A stretch of 57,044 nucleotides of DNA from Planctomycetota bacterium (GCA_014381305.1 JACNLW010000075.1:1-57044), one strand, 5' to 3'; positions 8,084 to 16,811 are shown, counted from the first letter of the stretch. Translations and numbers: made by a program. The notes: generated by a model from the letters alone, not told the origin.

Positions 8084-9108
8084 CCCACGGATTTCCAGAT
8101 CGTGATGCCCACGAGGAACATGAGGTAAAATCCAACCAATACATATCCTTCTTTACTTGTTAAATCTTTGTCATTTTTCATCATCGTTGATGCTACAAAA
8201 GTGATGCCCAACATGACAACGAGATAGATCCAAGGTTCGTACCCCGCTGGAATTGGTATAGGGTGGACTAACATGGTGATTGGTAAAACAAATAACATGT
8301 TAAAAAAGTTGGATCCAACTACATTTCCAACAGCCATATCTGACTCACCTTTTTTCGCAGCGACAATAGTCGTTACTAATTCTGGAAGGCTTGTAGCAAT
8401 AGCAACTATCGTAGCCCCAATAAAAATTTCACTTAATCCAAAACTTCTTCCCGCTGCGACCGAACTAATTTCAGCAAATTTCCCCCCAACGCCTAAAAAG
8501 ACGAGTCCCACGATAAGTAAACAGATGGAAGCTTTCGCTGAGGATTTTACATCGGGAATATCAACCAACTTTTTCGACGGTAAAACCATTTTGATGATGA
8601 AGTAAGCGAACATCAACAGAAGAAGAAGTGCGCATGGCCAAGTCAAACCAAGTAGTGGATTTTCTTTGCCAAAGAAGAAAGCCACCACTGTAAAGACTGA
8701 GACGATTGCAGTAAAACTTTTTAACCCCTTGTGTTCAGCAGTGATGTACTCTTTGGGCAATTTTAGCGAACCGTCTTTTAATACTTTCTGCCCATAAATG
8801 ATTGCACCAACTCCAAGAACTAAACTGAGATTCGCAATATTAGAACCAAAAATATTTCCAAGGCTCATCTCTCCATGTCCATTGATTGACGCAAGAACAT
8901 TGAAGGCAAGTTCAGGTGCACTTGTGCTAAAAGCGATGATGGTCAATCCAACAACCATCGTATTTATTTTGAATTTATTTGCGACCCCAACACCACCATC
9001 AACGAGCAAGTTACCTCCAACGACAAGGAGCCCCATTCCGAGGACGAATAAGGTAGACCATCCATACCAATGTTGAGCAAAATCGGTGATTTGTGTCATA
9101 AATTCCAT
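8080..9108 (-). CDS. Calcium/sodium antiporter, YrbG-type CaCA family
   Basis: Inner-membrane cation/Ca2+ exchanger of 342 residues with about ten transmembrane helices in two homologous halves. Each half carries the alpha-repeat signature: STSAPELAFNVLASI with GNIFGSNIANLSLVLG in the first, and ATSLPELVTTIVA with GNVVGSNFFNMLFVLP in the second. The acidic residue in each PEL motif is the ion ligand in this family. An acidic or basic cytoplasmic loop (PSKKLVDIPDVKSSAK) separates the halves. Starts at ATG 9108 or 9099. It is transcribed towards dnaB and shares four bases with its end. Confidence 0.92.
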   Translation of the reverse strand: MEFMTQITDFAQHWYGWSTLFVLGMGLLVVGGNLLVDGGVGVANKFKINTMVVGLTIIAFSTSAPELAFNVLASINGHGEMSLGNIFGSNIANLSLVLGVGAIIYGQKVLKDGSLKLPKEYITAEHKGLKSFTAIVSVFTVVAFFFGKENPLLGLTWPCALLLLLMFAYFIIKMVLPSKKLVDIPDVKSSAKASICLLIVGLVFLGVGGKFAEISSVAAGRSFGLSEIFIGATIVAIATSLPELVTTIVAAKKGESDMAVGNVVGSNFFNMLFVLPITMLVHPIPIPAGYEPWIYLVVMLGITFVASTMMKNDKDLTSKEGYVLVGFYLMFLVGITIWKSVG

Positions 9109-9166
9109 TGGAATGGCGAATTGTAGAGATGTTCATGGCGAAGGGTGCACCTTAAAACCGAGCAAT

Positions 9167-9192
9167 CTGGTAAGTTCTCAGACGTTTACCAG
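9167..9192. promoter_or_regulatory. Inverted repeat upstream of the ECF sigma gene
   Basis: CTGGTAA (9167-9173) and TTACCAG (9186-9192) form seven perfect pairs around a 12-base centre, 17 bp before the sigma factor start and between two divergent genes. It could be an operator or a leader hairpin. Confidence 0.3.
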
Positions 9193-9209
9193 AAAGTCGT
9201 TTCTCATTT

Positions 9210-9815
9210 ATGGCCATTTCACTTGAAAAACAAGAACTCCGCGATACGCTTGCAGCAGCAGCTACAGGCGATGAAAGCGCGTGGAGAAAGATCATCGATG
9301 CCTATTCGTACCGAGTTTTTGCACTGTTGAAGTCAAAATGCGGTGATGACGAACTCGCAGAAGAGATCACCCAATCTACGTTCTGCACCGTCGCTGCGAA
9401 ACTTGCTGATTACACCGAAGCGGGTAAATTTGTCTCATGGCTCTTCCAAATCGCTATGAATCGGCTCCGAGACGAGATGCGGCGTCAAAAAAGGCACGCC
9501 GTTCCAATGGAGAACGAGATGATAGGTGTACTTGCAAGCGGGGTGAGCGATCCAGATATTGGAGAACGTGACGAAACCCAAATGCAAGTTCTACGTCTTA
9601 GAGAAGCCATTCTGCAGCTCTCGAGTGCCGATCAGGACATCATCCACATGCGACACTCCGCCGGGCTGAGTTACAAACAAATAGCAGACATCCTTGGCGA
9701 ACCATTAGGCACGGTTTTAGCCCGTCAGCACAGAGCTTTGGCAAAATTGAGAACTTTTATGGAATATGCGGGTAAAGAAGAAAATGGTGCCGTGAGGGGG
9801 CAATCGAACCCATAG
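9210..9815 (+). CDS. ECF-type RNA polymerase sigma factor
   Basis: A 201-residue group IV sigma factor that would direct RNA polymerase to a small regulon. Region 2 (about residues 18-95) includes DELAEEITQSTFCTVAAKL and FVSWLFQIAMNRLRDEMRRQ, the -10 recognition helix typical of ECF factors. Region 4 (about 130-185) shows the helix-turn-helix LSYKQIADILGEPLGTVLARQHRALAKL. The next two genes on the same strand encode a single-pass membrane protein and an exported protein, the usual sigma/anti-sigma/target arrangement. No Shine-Dalgarno is evident before ATG 9210. The 15-residue tail after region 4 is not conserved. Confidence 0.93.
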   Translation: MAISLEKQELRDTLAAAATGDESAWRKIIDAYSYRVFALLKSKCGDDELAEEITQSTFCTVAAKLADYTEAGKFVSWLFQIAMNRLRDEMRRQKRHAVPMENEMIGVLASGVSDPDIGERDETQMQVLRLREAILQLSSADQDIIHMRHSAGLSYKQIADILGEPLGTVLARQHRALAKLRTFMEYAGKEENGAVRGQSNP

Positions 9816-9840
9816 GTGGGGCGTTAACCCAATACGCGAT

Positions 9841-10506
9841 ATGAGAAACGAGAACCGACAATTCGACCCGCAAGAGCAAAAGATGGAAGATGTTCTATCC
9901 AAGGCGCTTTCTGGCGCAGACACCCCAAAAGGGCTTGCTGACCGCGTGATGACTGCCTCGGCACCAATGCTTGATCAAGTCTCTGCATTGCTCGAGGAAA
10001 CAACGCACGTGACTCCTCCAGCTGGCCTCGCTGAGCGTGTGATGGCCGCCTCTGCACCAATGTTGGGTTCGCCTGAATTCCAACACGCACTTACAAGTGC
10101 AACAAAAGTACATACTCCAGTCGGACTTGAAGATCGAATCATGGCGGCTTCGCAACACGAATTGCAAGGTGAATCACCAGTAATTGGTCGTATTGGTTTT
10201 ACAGTCAAAATGCAACGTCTTGCACTTGCAGCGTGCGTTGTCTTTGCGGTCCTTGTCGCAATCCGAATGGATGTACATTCCACACCACGCGTGGTAACGA
10301 CAACAACATCAGTAACAAATGCTCCAACACAAGAAAACCATGTACTCAGTGCTGAAGAAGAAGGGTACTTGCTTGATGATTTAGATTTAAGTGAATACGC
10401 ATACCTAGCAGACGCACGTGAATTGAATTACACAGCATTGTCTTTTGAACTCAACGGGCTTCGGGAAGATCTAGAGTCGTGGCAGTACGGTTTACTAACC
10501 GAGTAA
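9841..10506 (+). CDS. Putative anti-sigma membrane protein with triplicated N-terminal motif
   Basis: A 221-residue protein encoded 25 bp after the ECF sigma gene. Its N-terminal cytoplasmic part repeats one motif three times: PKGLADRVMTASAPML (about 28-43), PAGLAERVMAASAPML (about 60-75) and PVGLEDRIMAAS (about 95-106). A single membrane helix follows (LALAACVVFAVLVAIR, about 123-139), then a periplasmic Thr-rich linker and an acidic region (EEEGYLLDDLDLSEYAYL). Topology and position suggest the membrane anti-sigma factor for the neighbour; no classical zinc anti-sigma motif is present. The repeats could each hold part of sigma, or could be structural. Confidence 0.6.
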   Translation: MRNENRQFDPQEQKMEDVLSKALSGADTPKGLADRVMTASAPMLDQVSALLEETTHVTPPAGLAERVMAASAPMLGSPEFQHALTSATKVHTPVGLEDRIMAASQHELQGESPVIGRIGFTVKMQRLALAACVVFAVLVAIRMDVHSTPRVVTTTTSVTNAPTQENHVLSAEEEGYLLDDLDLSEYAYLADARELNYTALSFELNGLREDLESWQYGLLTE

Positions 10507-10519
10507 GGGAACAACACTT

Positions 10520-11212
10520 ATGCAACACGCAATCGTACTAGGCACGTCAATGATCATCACCATGTTTTCCTTAGGTTTTGTTGCGCCAGAGCAAGGGTGT
10601 TCGGAACTTACCTGTTTCGCTCCACTCTGTTTGATGCAGCCAATGCCACACGAAATGGATGGACGAAGACCTCGGCCAGATCGTCAGGGCATGGATCCAA
10701 AGATGCGTGGTCCTCGGGGTGACAGAGAAATGATGGACGAAATGCCGCAACGGATGATCGAACGTGTTATGGAAGTTGCGAAGGAAATAGACCCTGAACT
10801 TGCTGAACAACTTGAAACGATGTGCCACGATGATCCAGAGGCATTCAGAAAAATAATTCGCCGTCAAGGTCGCAGGCTTGCCTCACTTGTCCATATCCGT
10901 GAATCGGATCCAGATCTTTTTGAAGTGAAGTTAAACGAGTTGAAACTTGATGCTGAAATTTTTCAAGTGACAAAATCAATTCGCGCTCTTGGTGTTGACG
11001 AAGAAGTTTCACAAGCTCAAATAGCAACGCTACGTGGTTTGGTTCGCGCAAAAACTGCACTGAACATCCGCGTGCAAACATTAAGCGTGAATCGACTTGA
11101 ACGACACTTGGAAGCGCTTAAAGAACAGCTTGCTGACACAAGCGAACGCTTTGATGAAGTTGTGGAACAATGTGTCGCAGAAATTCTTGCTGGCGAGAAC
11201 ACAAAACAATAA
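10520..11212 (+). CDS. Exported helical protein of the ECF sigma operon, function unknown
   Basis: A 230-residue protein with an N-terminal signal-like hydrophobic stretch (residues 1-25), then a Met/Pro/Arg/Asp-rich segment (about 35-75: PMPHEMDGRRPRPDRQGMDP) and a long charged helical part to the end. It recalls small periplasmic Spy/CpxP-type or metal-binding stress proteins in composition only; I cannot show homology. A Shine-Dalgarno-like AAGGGA lies nine bases before ATG 10520. As the third gene after the sigma factor it may be a regulon product or sensor. Its stop TAA (11210-11212) is the first part of an intergenic palindrome. Confidence 0.6.
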   Translation: MQHAIVLGTSMIITMFSLGFVAPEQGCSELTCFAPLCLMQPMPHEMDGRRPRPDRQGMDPKMRGPRGDREMMDEMPQRMIERVMEVAKEIDPELAEQLETMCHDDPEAFRKIIRRQGRRLASLVHIRESDPDLFEVKLNELKLDAEIFQVTKSIRALGVDEEVSQAQIATLRGLVRAKTALNIRVQTLSVNRLERHLEALKEQLADTSERFDEVVEQCVAEILAGENTKQ

Positions 11213-11260
11213 ACTCACCGGGGGTGAGATAATCTAAGAAACTCACCGGGGGTGAGTTTC
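11211..11260. repeat. Two copies of the ACTCACC-GGTGAG palindrome family
   Basis: Copy one has arms CTCACC (11214-11219) and GGTGAG (11223-11228) with a GGG loop. Copy two (11238-11260) is a perfect ten-pair hairpin, GAAACTCACC and GGTGAGTTTC around GGG. The first copy begins AATAAACTCACC and its TAA is the stop codon of the preceding gene. They may act as a terminator between the sigma operon and the transporter genes. Related copies lie near 30.0 and 31.95 kb. Confidence 0.85.
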
Positions 11261-11272
11261 GCCGCGTTGTTA

Positions 11273-12220
11273 ATGGAGTCGCTTAGGGGTGTCGAGTATG
11301 ATGCAAACATGTTTGGAAGGTGGATTGCAGTCAACAAACGAAGAGGCACAATCGGTGTGTTTTTGCTCGTGACTGTGATTGCAGGTTTGGTTTGGTCCAT
11401 GTCCGATGATGGTTCTGGCAGGAGGTTTGAACGAACTAATGTGGCCGCTGCGCTACAACCACCGAGTTGGGCTGTGCAAACAGATGGTGAGCAGTTCTCG
11501 ATTTTCGGAACAGATCAGCTTGGGAGAGACCTCTTCTCAAGATGCATCGTTGGAGGTGCCATTAGCATAGCAGTGGGTATTGCCGCGGCAACAATCGCAG
11601 TTGTGCTTGGCACGTTGTGGGGAACGATTGCGGGTTTTCGTGGCGGAAAAATAGACGCTGTGATGATGCGCATAGTCGATGTTCTGTATGGTCTTCCTGC
11701 AATTATGTTAGTTGTGCTCATCTCTGTTGCAGTGAGTGGGTTGGTCGAGCAGGGGACAATCACTTCACCACCGATTCGAGAAACAATCAACGTGACCGCA
11801 CTACTCATCGCTATCGGTGCAGTGAGTTGGCTGACAGTGTCTCGAGTTATTCGAGGGCAAGTGTTGAGTTTGCGTTCACGACCATCAATTGATGCAGCAA
11901 GGACTATTGGAGTGGGACGTATCCGTTTGTTTACGCATCACATTTTTCCTTCAATCCTTGGAACAATTATTGTGTATGCCACACTTACTGTACCAACAGC
12001 AATTCTTTCAGAAGCTTTTTTAAGTTTTCTTGGTATTGGAATTCGAGAGCCACTTCCGAGTTGGGGAAATCTTGCTGCGGACGGTTTGAGCCAACTCAAT
12101 ACCGTACATTCGCGTTGGTGGCTTCTGCTATGGCCCTGTGTAATGATCGCAATGACGCTTGTCGTGATCAATTACATTGGTCAGCATTTGCGATATAAAG
12201 TTGATCCCAAACATGCTTGA
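11273..12220 (+). CDS. Peptide/nickel-type ABC transporter permease (DppC/OppC family)
   Basis: Inner-membrane permease subunit of 315 residues. An N-terminal membrane helix (about 22-42) precedes a soluble loop holding the family motif FGTDQLGRDLFSR, followed by five more helices and the ABC-interaction loop (DAARTIGVGRIRLFTHHIFPS, an EAA-type motif). The next gene, the ATPase, overlaps its end by 8 bp. No partner permease (DppB) or binding protein is present nearby, so the complete importer must be assembled from elsewhere. The start is uncertain: ATG 11273 or ATG 11309, neither with a clear ribosome site; a GTG at 11252 lies inside the palindrome. Confidence 0.87.
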   Translation: MESLRGVEYDANMFGRWIAVNKRRGTIGVFLLVTVIAGLVWSMSDDGSGRRFERTNVAAALQPPSWAVQTDGEQFSIFGTDQLGRDLFSRCIVGGAISIAVGIAAATIAVVLGTLWGTIAGFRGGKIDAVMMRIVDVLYGLPAIMLVVLISVAVSGLVEQGTITSPPIRETINVTALLIAIGAVSWLTVSRVIRGQVLSLRSRPSIDAARTIGVGRIRLFTHHIFPSILGTIIVYATLTVPTAILSEAFLSFLGIGIREPLPSWGNLAADGLSQLNTVHSRWWLLLWPCVMIAMTLVVINYIGQHLRYKVDPKHA

Positions 12221-12998
12221 AGTAAAAAATCTTCAAATTACTTTTGGCAAACACGTTGTGGTGGATGGGATTGATTTTTCAGTTGGGCGCGGCGAATCGC
12301 TCGCGATCGTAGGAGAATCTGGAAGCGGAAAAAGCGTGAGTGCACTTTCCATCCTTGGACTTCTTCCAAAGAATGCACTTGTTGAAGGCGAGATTTTGTT
12401 TGACAAACAAAACATTTGTAACATAAACAACACGCAATTGCAAAAACTACGCGGTAAAAAGATAGCAATGGTTTTTCAAGAACCAATGACATCGCTGAAC
12501 CCAGTATTTTCTATTGGCGAACAAATCATGGAAACGCTATTGGCGCACGAATCAATAACTCGGCGTGCGGCAAAGCAACGAACTTTGTTAGCGCTCGAAG
12601 AAGTCGGTATTTCAAAATCTCGGTACAACTCGTATCCACACGAATTTTCTGGAGGAATGCGACAACGTGTAGTGATTGCAATCGCACTCGCCTGCTCACC
12701 AGACCTTTTGATTGCGGATGAACCAACGACAGCACTCGATGCATCTACATCATTACAAATCATTGGTTTGCTCAAACGCCTTCAACAAAACAGAGGCATG
12801 GCAATTATTTCTATCACCCACGATCTCTGCCTTGTTCCCTCTGTTGCAGATCAGATTTGCGTGATGCGATCTGGAAAAATTGTCGAACGTGGCGAAATTT
12901 CAACGGTTCTAAAATCGCCATCGCATCCTTATACAAAGGCTCTTACTGCTTGCGTGCCATCGATTTACACAAAACGCAAGCGATTGCCAATAATCTAA
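12213..12998 (+). CDS. Peptide/nickel-type ABC transporter ATP-binding protein (DppD/OppD family)
   Basis: Cytoplasmic ATPase of 261 residues. Walker A is GESGSGKS (34-41), the Q-loop MVFQEPMTSLNP, the signature EFSGGMRQR and Walker B DLLIADEPTTALD; the H-loop follows (SITHDLCLV). The C terminus contains the HPYTKALTACVPS segment that starts the oligopeptide-transporter extension, but the protein ends about 15 residues later, whereas DppD proteins are usually over 300 residues and include a Cys-rich tail. ATG 12213 overlaps the permease stop by 8 bp and gives the normal start MLEVKNLQI; the frame upstream is inside the permease. Confidence 0.9.
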   Translation: MLEVKNLQITFGKHVVVDGIDFSVGRGESLAIVGESGSGKSVSALSILGLLPKNALVEGEILFDKQNICNINNTQLQKLRGKKIAMVFQEPMTSLNPVFSIGEQIMETLLAHESITRRAAKQRTLLALEEVGISKSRYNSYPHEFSGGMRQRVVIAIALACSPDLLIADEPTTALDASTSLQIIGLLKRLQQNRGMAIISITHDLCLVPSVADQICVMRSGKIVERGEISTVLKSPSHPYTKALTACVPSIYTKRKRLPII

Positions 12999-13192
12999 AA
13001 ATAAAAGAGCGTCCGAGAACATGAAAGACATTTGATTCGTAAGGGTTGTATAGGTGTACAGATTTTCTCCTGCATGTAGAAACTCTGGCATTGGGCTGTG
13101 AAACAAAATTCCCCCTAATCCCAGCGTTTCAACAGCAGGATGGTTTGTTTAAGAACGTCAGGATGACACCAATTAGGCTGGAGTGCCAAACC

Positions 13193-13600
13193 ATGGTTAG
13201 ATTAGAACAAAGAACACTAGATCAACTCATTGAAACTTTTCAAAACAGACAAACTACGCAAACTCGGGAACTTGTGTGGAATGAACTTGCTTCAATGGAC
13301 ACCCTTTACTTTGTTCAGTGTGGAAGCCGAAACGCTTCGGTTCCATGGGTTGTGTTTGAAGAAGATGTCCCACTTGCGATGGTGTTTACTGATCGTGACA
13401 GAGCACTCGCAGCAGCACAAGCAATAGTTGAAGATGATTCCGAATTACGTGTTGTCGGGCTGCCAACAAACGCAGCGTCAATGTACATTGCAGCCCTCGC
13501 TGCGCAGGGTGTCACAACAGTGTGTTTTAATCATGGTCCAAAACGATTTGATGCACCTGTTGATGAAGTTTTTATAGCATTAAGTACTATGAAACGGTGA
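13193..13600 (+). CDS. SseB-like small protein, function unknown
   Basis: A 135-residue soluble protein. The order of its segments (LYFVQCGSRNASVPWVVF, then FTDRDRALAAAQAI, then AASMYIAALAAQGVTTVCFN) resembles the SseB N-terminal fold, in which a protein level or value is read from a page-like domain; the match is a visual judgement and no catalytic site is apparent. ATG 13193 is chosen because GGAG lies nine bases upstream; ATG 13163 is also in frame. About 195 bp without genes separate it from the transporter operon, so it probably has its own promoter. Confidence 0.55.
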   Translation: MVRLEQRTLDQLIETFQNRQTTQTRELVWNELASMDTLYFVQCGSRNASVPWVVFEEDVPLAMVFTDRDRALAAAQAIVEDDSELRVVGLPTNAASMYIAALAAQGVTTVCFNHGPKRFDAPVDEVFIALSTMKR

Positions 13601-13682
13601 AGTTCACTGGGGTAGTTTTTAACAACTTGTATCCCCGTCTCTCTCTGTGTCGTCTCTAAAAATATTGCAACTTGCCAATACT

Positions 13683-13988
13683 TTACGGTTGTAACTCTCG
13701 TCCAGTTTCAATATCGGTCACACTCCAATTGAATTGTCTTGCAAGTCGAACAATTGGAAACCACGCAATTTCTTCTTCAACAATGTGTAATAACATTTGG
13801 TGCACGTCACCCTCGGTCGGCGGCAACTCGATACGAATTCCGGGACCCCACAACATATCATCACCCTCTTTTTCTGGCATTGTGTTGTATTCTGCCAAAG
13901 ACGAAAGAATGGTCTCGCGTGTACCAAGAGACGTACGCTCGGTAGAATCTTCTTCCACTCTTGATTGGATGACAAAGTGCTTACTCAT
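13683..13988 (-). CDS. Small conserved-looking protein of unknown function, coupled to a receiver protein
   Basis: A 101-residue acidic soluble protein with no recognised domain. It contains a Gly/Pro-rich middle (LWGPGIRIELPPTEGDVHQM) and an amphipathic C-terminal helix region (FPIVRLARQFNWSVTDIETG). Its ATG (13988) overlaps the stop of the upstream receiver gene (ATGA), so the two are translationally coupled. It may be a partner or output module of that receiver, but that is inference from position alone. Confidence 0.6.
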   Translation of the reverse strand: MSKHFVIQSRVEEDSTERTSLGTRETILSSLAEYNTMPEKEGDDMLWGPGIRIELPPTEGDVHQMLLHIVEEEIAWFPIVRLARQFNWSVTDIETGRELQP

Positions 13989-14371
13989 GAATCTTCTTTC
14001 TTCTCAAGTAGGGAGCATACGGTATCTATAAGCCGATCGAGACCTACGGGCTTAATCAGATACGCTTGAACACCGAGTGCTGTTGCATACGCCATGTGCC
14101 GTTTTCCCTCATTGGCGGTGACCATGACAACAATGGGTGGCTCTGGAAGCGCTTGAATTTCTTCAAGTACTAAAAAACCGGACCGCTTGGGCAGCATCAT
14201 GTCGAGAATCACCGCATCTGGTGAGCCGGCTGAACACTCCGAGACCGCTTCTGTCCCATCCCCCGCGGTGAGTGTCTTCGCTCCCTCTGCACGCATAGCA
14301 AGCTCCATCGACGCGAGAATATCTTCGTCATCATCAACAATCAGAATTGTAAACCCATCAAGGCGTGGCAT
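13985..14371 (-). CDS. Stand-alone response regulator receiver domain
   Basis: A 128-residue single-domain CheY-like receiver. Acidic pocket residues Asp13-Asp14, phosphoacceptor Asp57 (ILDMMLPKRSG), Thr85 (MVTANEG) and Lys107 (LIKPVG) are all present, so it should be phosphorylated by a histidine kinase. There is no output domain and no kinase in the window, so it probably works by protein contact. ATG 14371 is chosen over 14389 because the latter runs back close to the acyltransferase stop; the gap is 14 bp. It overlaps the following small gene. Confidence 0.88.
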   Translation of the reverse strand: MPRLDGFTILIVDDDEDILASMELAMRAEGAKTLTAGDGTEAVSECSAGSPDAVILDMMLPKRSGFLVLEEIQALPEPPIVVMVTANEGKRHMAYATALGVQAYLIKPVGLDRLIDTVCSLLEKKEDS

Positions 14372-14385
14372 AACTGCACATCCTA

Positions 14386-15387
14386 TCACCCAATTAGGGC
14401 TTGAAGTTCCTCATCTCCGAGCCAAGGCAAGGATTCGAGTTGACTGCGAAGACGTTTTGGCATTGGCGACCCGTCGAGTTCAAACTTGGGCCGACTTTTC
14501 CACCGCCTATGCAACCAGAGGTACTGCTCAGGCGCGTCTCGAACCATCGTTTCGATTGCCCTGTTGTATCGAGCCGTAATGTAATAAAGGGGATCAGGTT
14601 GATCGTGCCAGTCATGTGGCTCAATGTAATCAGTCATCGAGACTTCATATTTAAACTGTCCGTGTAGTCGTTTCGCATGGACGCACGCAACGGGGACATC
14701 GTATCGCATCGCGAGTAGTCCAATCGATTTGTACGTTGAGGCGAGCTTTCCAAAAAAGGGAACGTACATGCCACGACCGCCCGCATTTTGATCTGCGATA
14801 AAACCGATGCTTCCACCACCTGAAATGATGTTTTGTAACACAGGGACTGATCCCCACTTCGTAATAATATGAAGACCATATTTTTCGCGAATCCCAAGTA
14901 CCCAATCATTGATCAGGGGATTGTCAAGTGGTCTAGCAACAGCAGCGATCGAATGCCCAAGCACAGAAAGTGAATATCCAAGCAGTTCCCAATTACCACA
15001 GTGACCCGTAATAAAAATAATCGGTTTGTTGTTGACTAACCGCTCTGTTATTTTTTCAACACCTGAAAAACGAATGTATTTTTGCCATGTCGATGGTGTG
15101 ATCAACGAAGGCATTTGCACTGCTTCTGCGATAAACAGCTGAAACATGTGTTGCATGGATGCTTGTGCTGTGGCTTCTACTTTGGAGCGATCCCATTCTG
15201 GAAAACTACGCGCAATATTTGTGATCGCACCCTCGCGTCGTCGTTTGACAAATTTGTAATAACAATCGCCAACGAGTGAAGCTGTACGCATGTTGAGACC
15301 TATGGGCGAACATCCAACGATCGATGCAATTGCTCGCAAGGGGATATATTGAGACCAATTCAGAAGTGCGGATTGATTCCGTGCCAC
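14386..15387 (-). CDS. Lipid A biosynthesis acyltransferase (LpxL/HtrB family)
   Basis: Membrane-associated acyltransferase of 333 residues that adds a secondary acyl chain to a lipid A precursor, from acyl-ACP in characterised members. The catalytic HX4E motif is His129-x4-Glu134 (GHCGNWELLG), followed by the usual block AVARPLDNPLINDWV and the FIADQNAGGRGMYVPFFGK motif. The N-terminal 30 residues form a hydrophobic anchor. It is the first gene ahead of the receiver gene. With lpxI at 35.3-36.1 kb it supports an outer membrane containing lipid A. Confidence 0.9.
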   Translation of the reverse strand: MARNQSALLNWSQYIPLRAIASIVGCSPIGLNMRTASLVGDCYYKFVKRRREGAITNIARSFPEWDRSKVEATAQASMQHMFQLFIAEAVQMPSLITPSTWQKYIRFSGVEKITERLVNNKPIIFITGHCGNWELLGYSLSVLGHSIAAVARPLDNPLINDWVLGIREKYGLHIITKWGSVPVLQNIISGGGSIGFIADQNAGGRGMYVPFFGKLASTYKSIGLLAMRYDVPVACVHAKRLHGQFKYEVSMTDYIEPHDWHDQPDPLYYITARYNRAIETMVRDAPEQYLWLHRRWKSRPKFELDGSPMPKRLRSQLESLPWLGDEELQALIG

Positions 15388-15437
15388 GCTATGACTCGAT
15401 TCGCCAACAATTGTGTTGGCAGTAGTACCCTAAGGTT

Positions 15438-16811
15438 CTACTGGGTTGGTTGCCCCGTAAGAACATCAAGACGGTTTGCATTTAGGACTGGAATTTTTAC
15501 GTCTTGTGCTTGTTCAAGAAGTGAACTGTAATTGGAAAATGCTTGCTGCTTGCGTGCATAATCATCAATCATAGGATCGGTCGCATTTCTTGGAAGTGGT
15601 CGAGGTTCAAGGGGTTGGATTCCAAGTACAAGGAAGTCAAGATCACCGGGCAGGATTTCTTGTGTTTCAACAACAATGCCACCCCACGTTGTGATTCGGT
15701 CTTTAATAAATGAGTTGTTGTGCTCGGGCACTCCATCTCCATTCGCATCAAACAAACCATGTACCATGAATTTGTACTGGTAGTGCGGGTCGTACACTGC
15801 GTTGACAATAATATTATCACGAACGATTGGTCGTCCTGGTGTTGATTGCGTTACTTTTGCTGTTGACGTAGATTCGCCAACTTTAATAATTTCAATGCTT
15901 GCCTTACCTCGCGGTAACTCGCCATCTTCATTTACTCGGAGTTGTGACGGGTCATCATAAATTTCAAATGACATACCGAGCACAATGTGGTCTTGAGAAC
16001 CAAGATCAATAAAAACTCTGTCAGTTCCAACTGCATCAAGAACAGTTCCATCAACGAGCATCGCAGGGTCTATGGAAGCCATTCTGCTTGCATTGATCTG
16101 TTCACGGAGATCAGCCGCATCGTTTGCGAGAATTGTTTTTGCCTTGATCAATTGGTCTCGTTCACTTTCTAACTGTTGGATCAGGGTAGTTTTGCCACCT
16201 AAAAGACGGCCGTCGCGTTGTACACGGCTTGCAAAGTGCTCATCCATGTTTTGTGCGAGCACTTCAGATTCGTTTTGGATGTCCAACCATTGAGATTTGT
16301 TTGCTTCTAATGCTTGCGTTGTTGCTGCACTTGCATCGCTTAAAGTTTGTTCAAGGGATGCGATTTGATCTCGCGCTGCATTGAGTTCTGAGACTCTTGC
16401 GTCTAACTCCTGTTGTCGTTCTTGTAATTGTCGATTCAAGCGATCATGCGCGAGAAAAAGTGAACCACCGTTTCCGAGTGAACTACTGAAATGTGCTCGT
16501 ATAGATTCGGTTGATGTATCAGGTGCACCAGAAATGATAACTCGAAGTGCTTCAAGATCTGAATTCAAGTACTCAGCAACTGACACTCGACTAGATTTAG
16601 CAGATGAAAGAATTTGCTGAAAGGAATCTAGGTTCTCTTCTTCAGAAGTAATGAACTCGCGAAGTTCTGTTTTCGCTTTTTCAGTTGCCTCTGCTTCACT
16701 TACCTTGCCTGTGTAGAACACAATGCTGAGCACCAAAAGAAAGACAGTGGTGAGGACAAATACAACGAGTGATACTATGACACCAGTTCCGGCGCCGCTT
16801 CGAATAGCCAT
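15438..16811 (-). CDS. Membrane-anchored coiled-coil protein, lineage-restricted hypothetical
   Basis: A 457-residue protein with one N-terminal membrane helix (about 10-33, VIVSLVVFVLTTVFLLVLSIVFY), a long predicted coiled coil (about 35-245, rich in Glu, Gln, Leu, Ala) and a beta-rich globular C-terminal half containing a recurrent Gly-Asp turn pattern (VFIDLGSQDHIVLGM; GDLDFLVLG). A cell-envelope or structural role is plausible, but no family is recognised. It begins at ATG 16811 and lies downstream of a 260-bp region shared with the divergent lysine aminotransferase gene. Confidence 0.6.
   Translation of the reverse strand: MAIRSGAGTGVIVSLVVFVLTTVFLLVLSIVFYTGKVSEAEATEKAKTELREFITSEEENLDSFQQILSSAKSSRVSVAEYLNSDLEALRVIISGAPDTSTESIRAHFSSSLGNGGSLFLAHDRLNRQLQERQQELDARVSELNAARDQIASLEQTLSDASAATTQALEANKSQWLDIQNESEVLAQNMDEHFASRVQRDGRLLGGKTTLIQQLESERDQLIKAKTILANDAADLREQINASRMASIDPAMLVDGTVLDAVGTDRVFIDLGSQDHIVLGMSFEIYDDPSQLRVNEDGELPRGKASIEIIKVGESTSTAKVTQSTPGRPIVRDNIIVNAVYDPHYQYKFMVHGLFDANGDGVPEHNNSFIKDRITTWGGIVVETQEILPGDLDFLVLGIQPLEPRPLPRNATDPMIDDYARKQQAFSNYSSLLEQAQDVKIPVLNANRLDVLTGQPTQ

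Noticed and set aside
13597-13625. Further copy of the palindrome family (AGTTCACTGGGGTAGTTTTTAAC)
   Set aside because: It resembles the unit loosely but the arms do not pair well and the core differs at several places.
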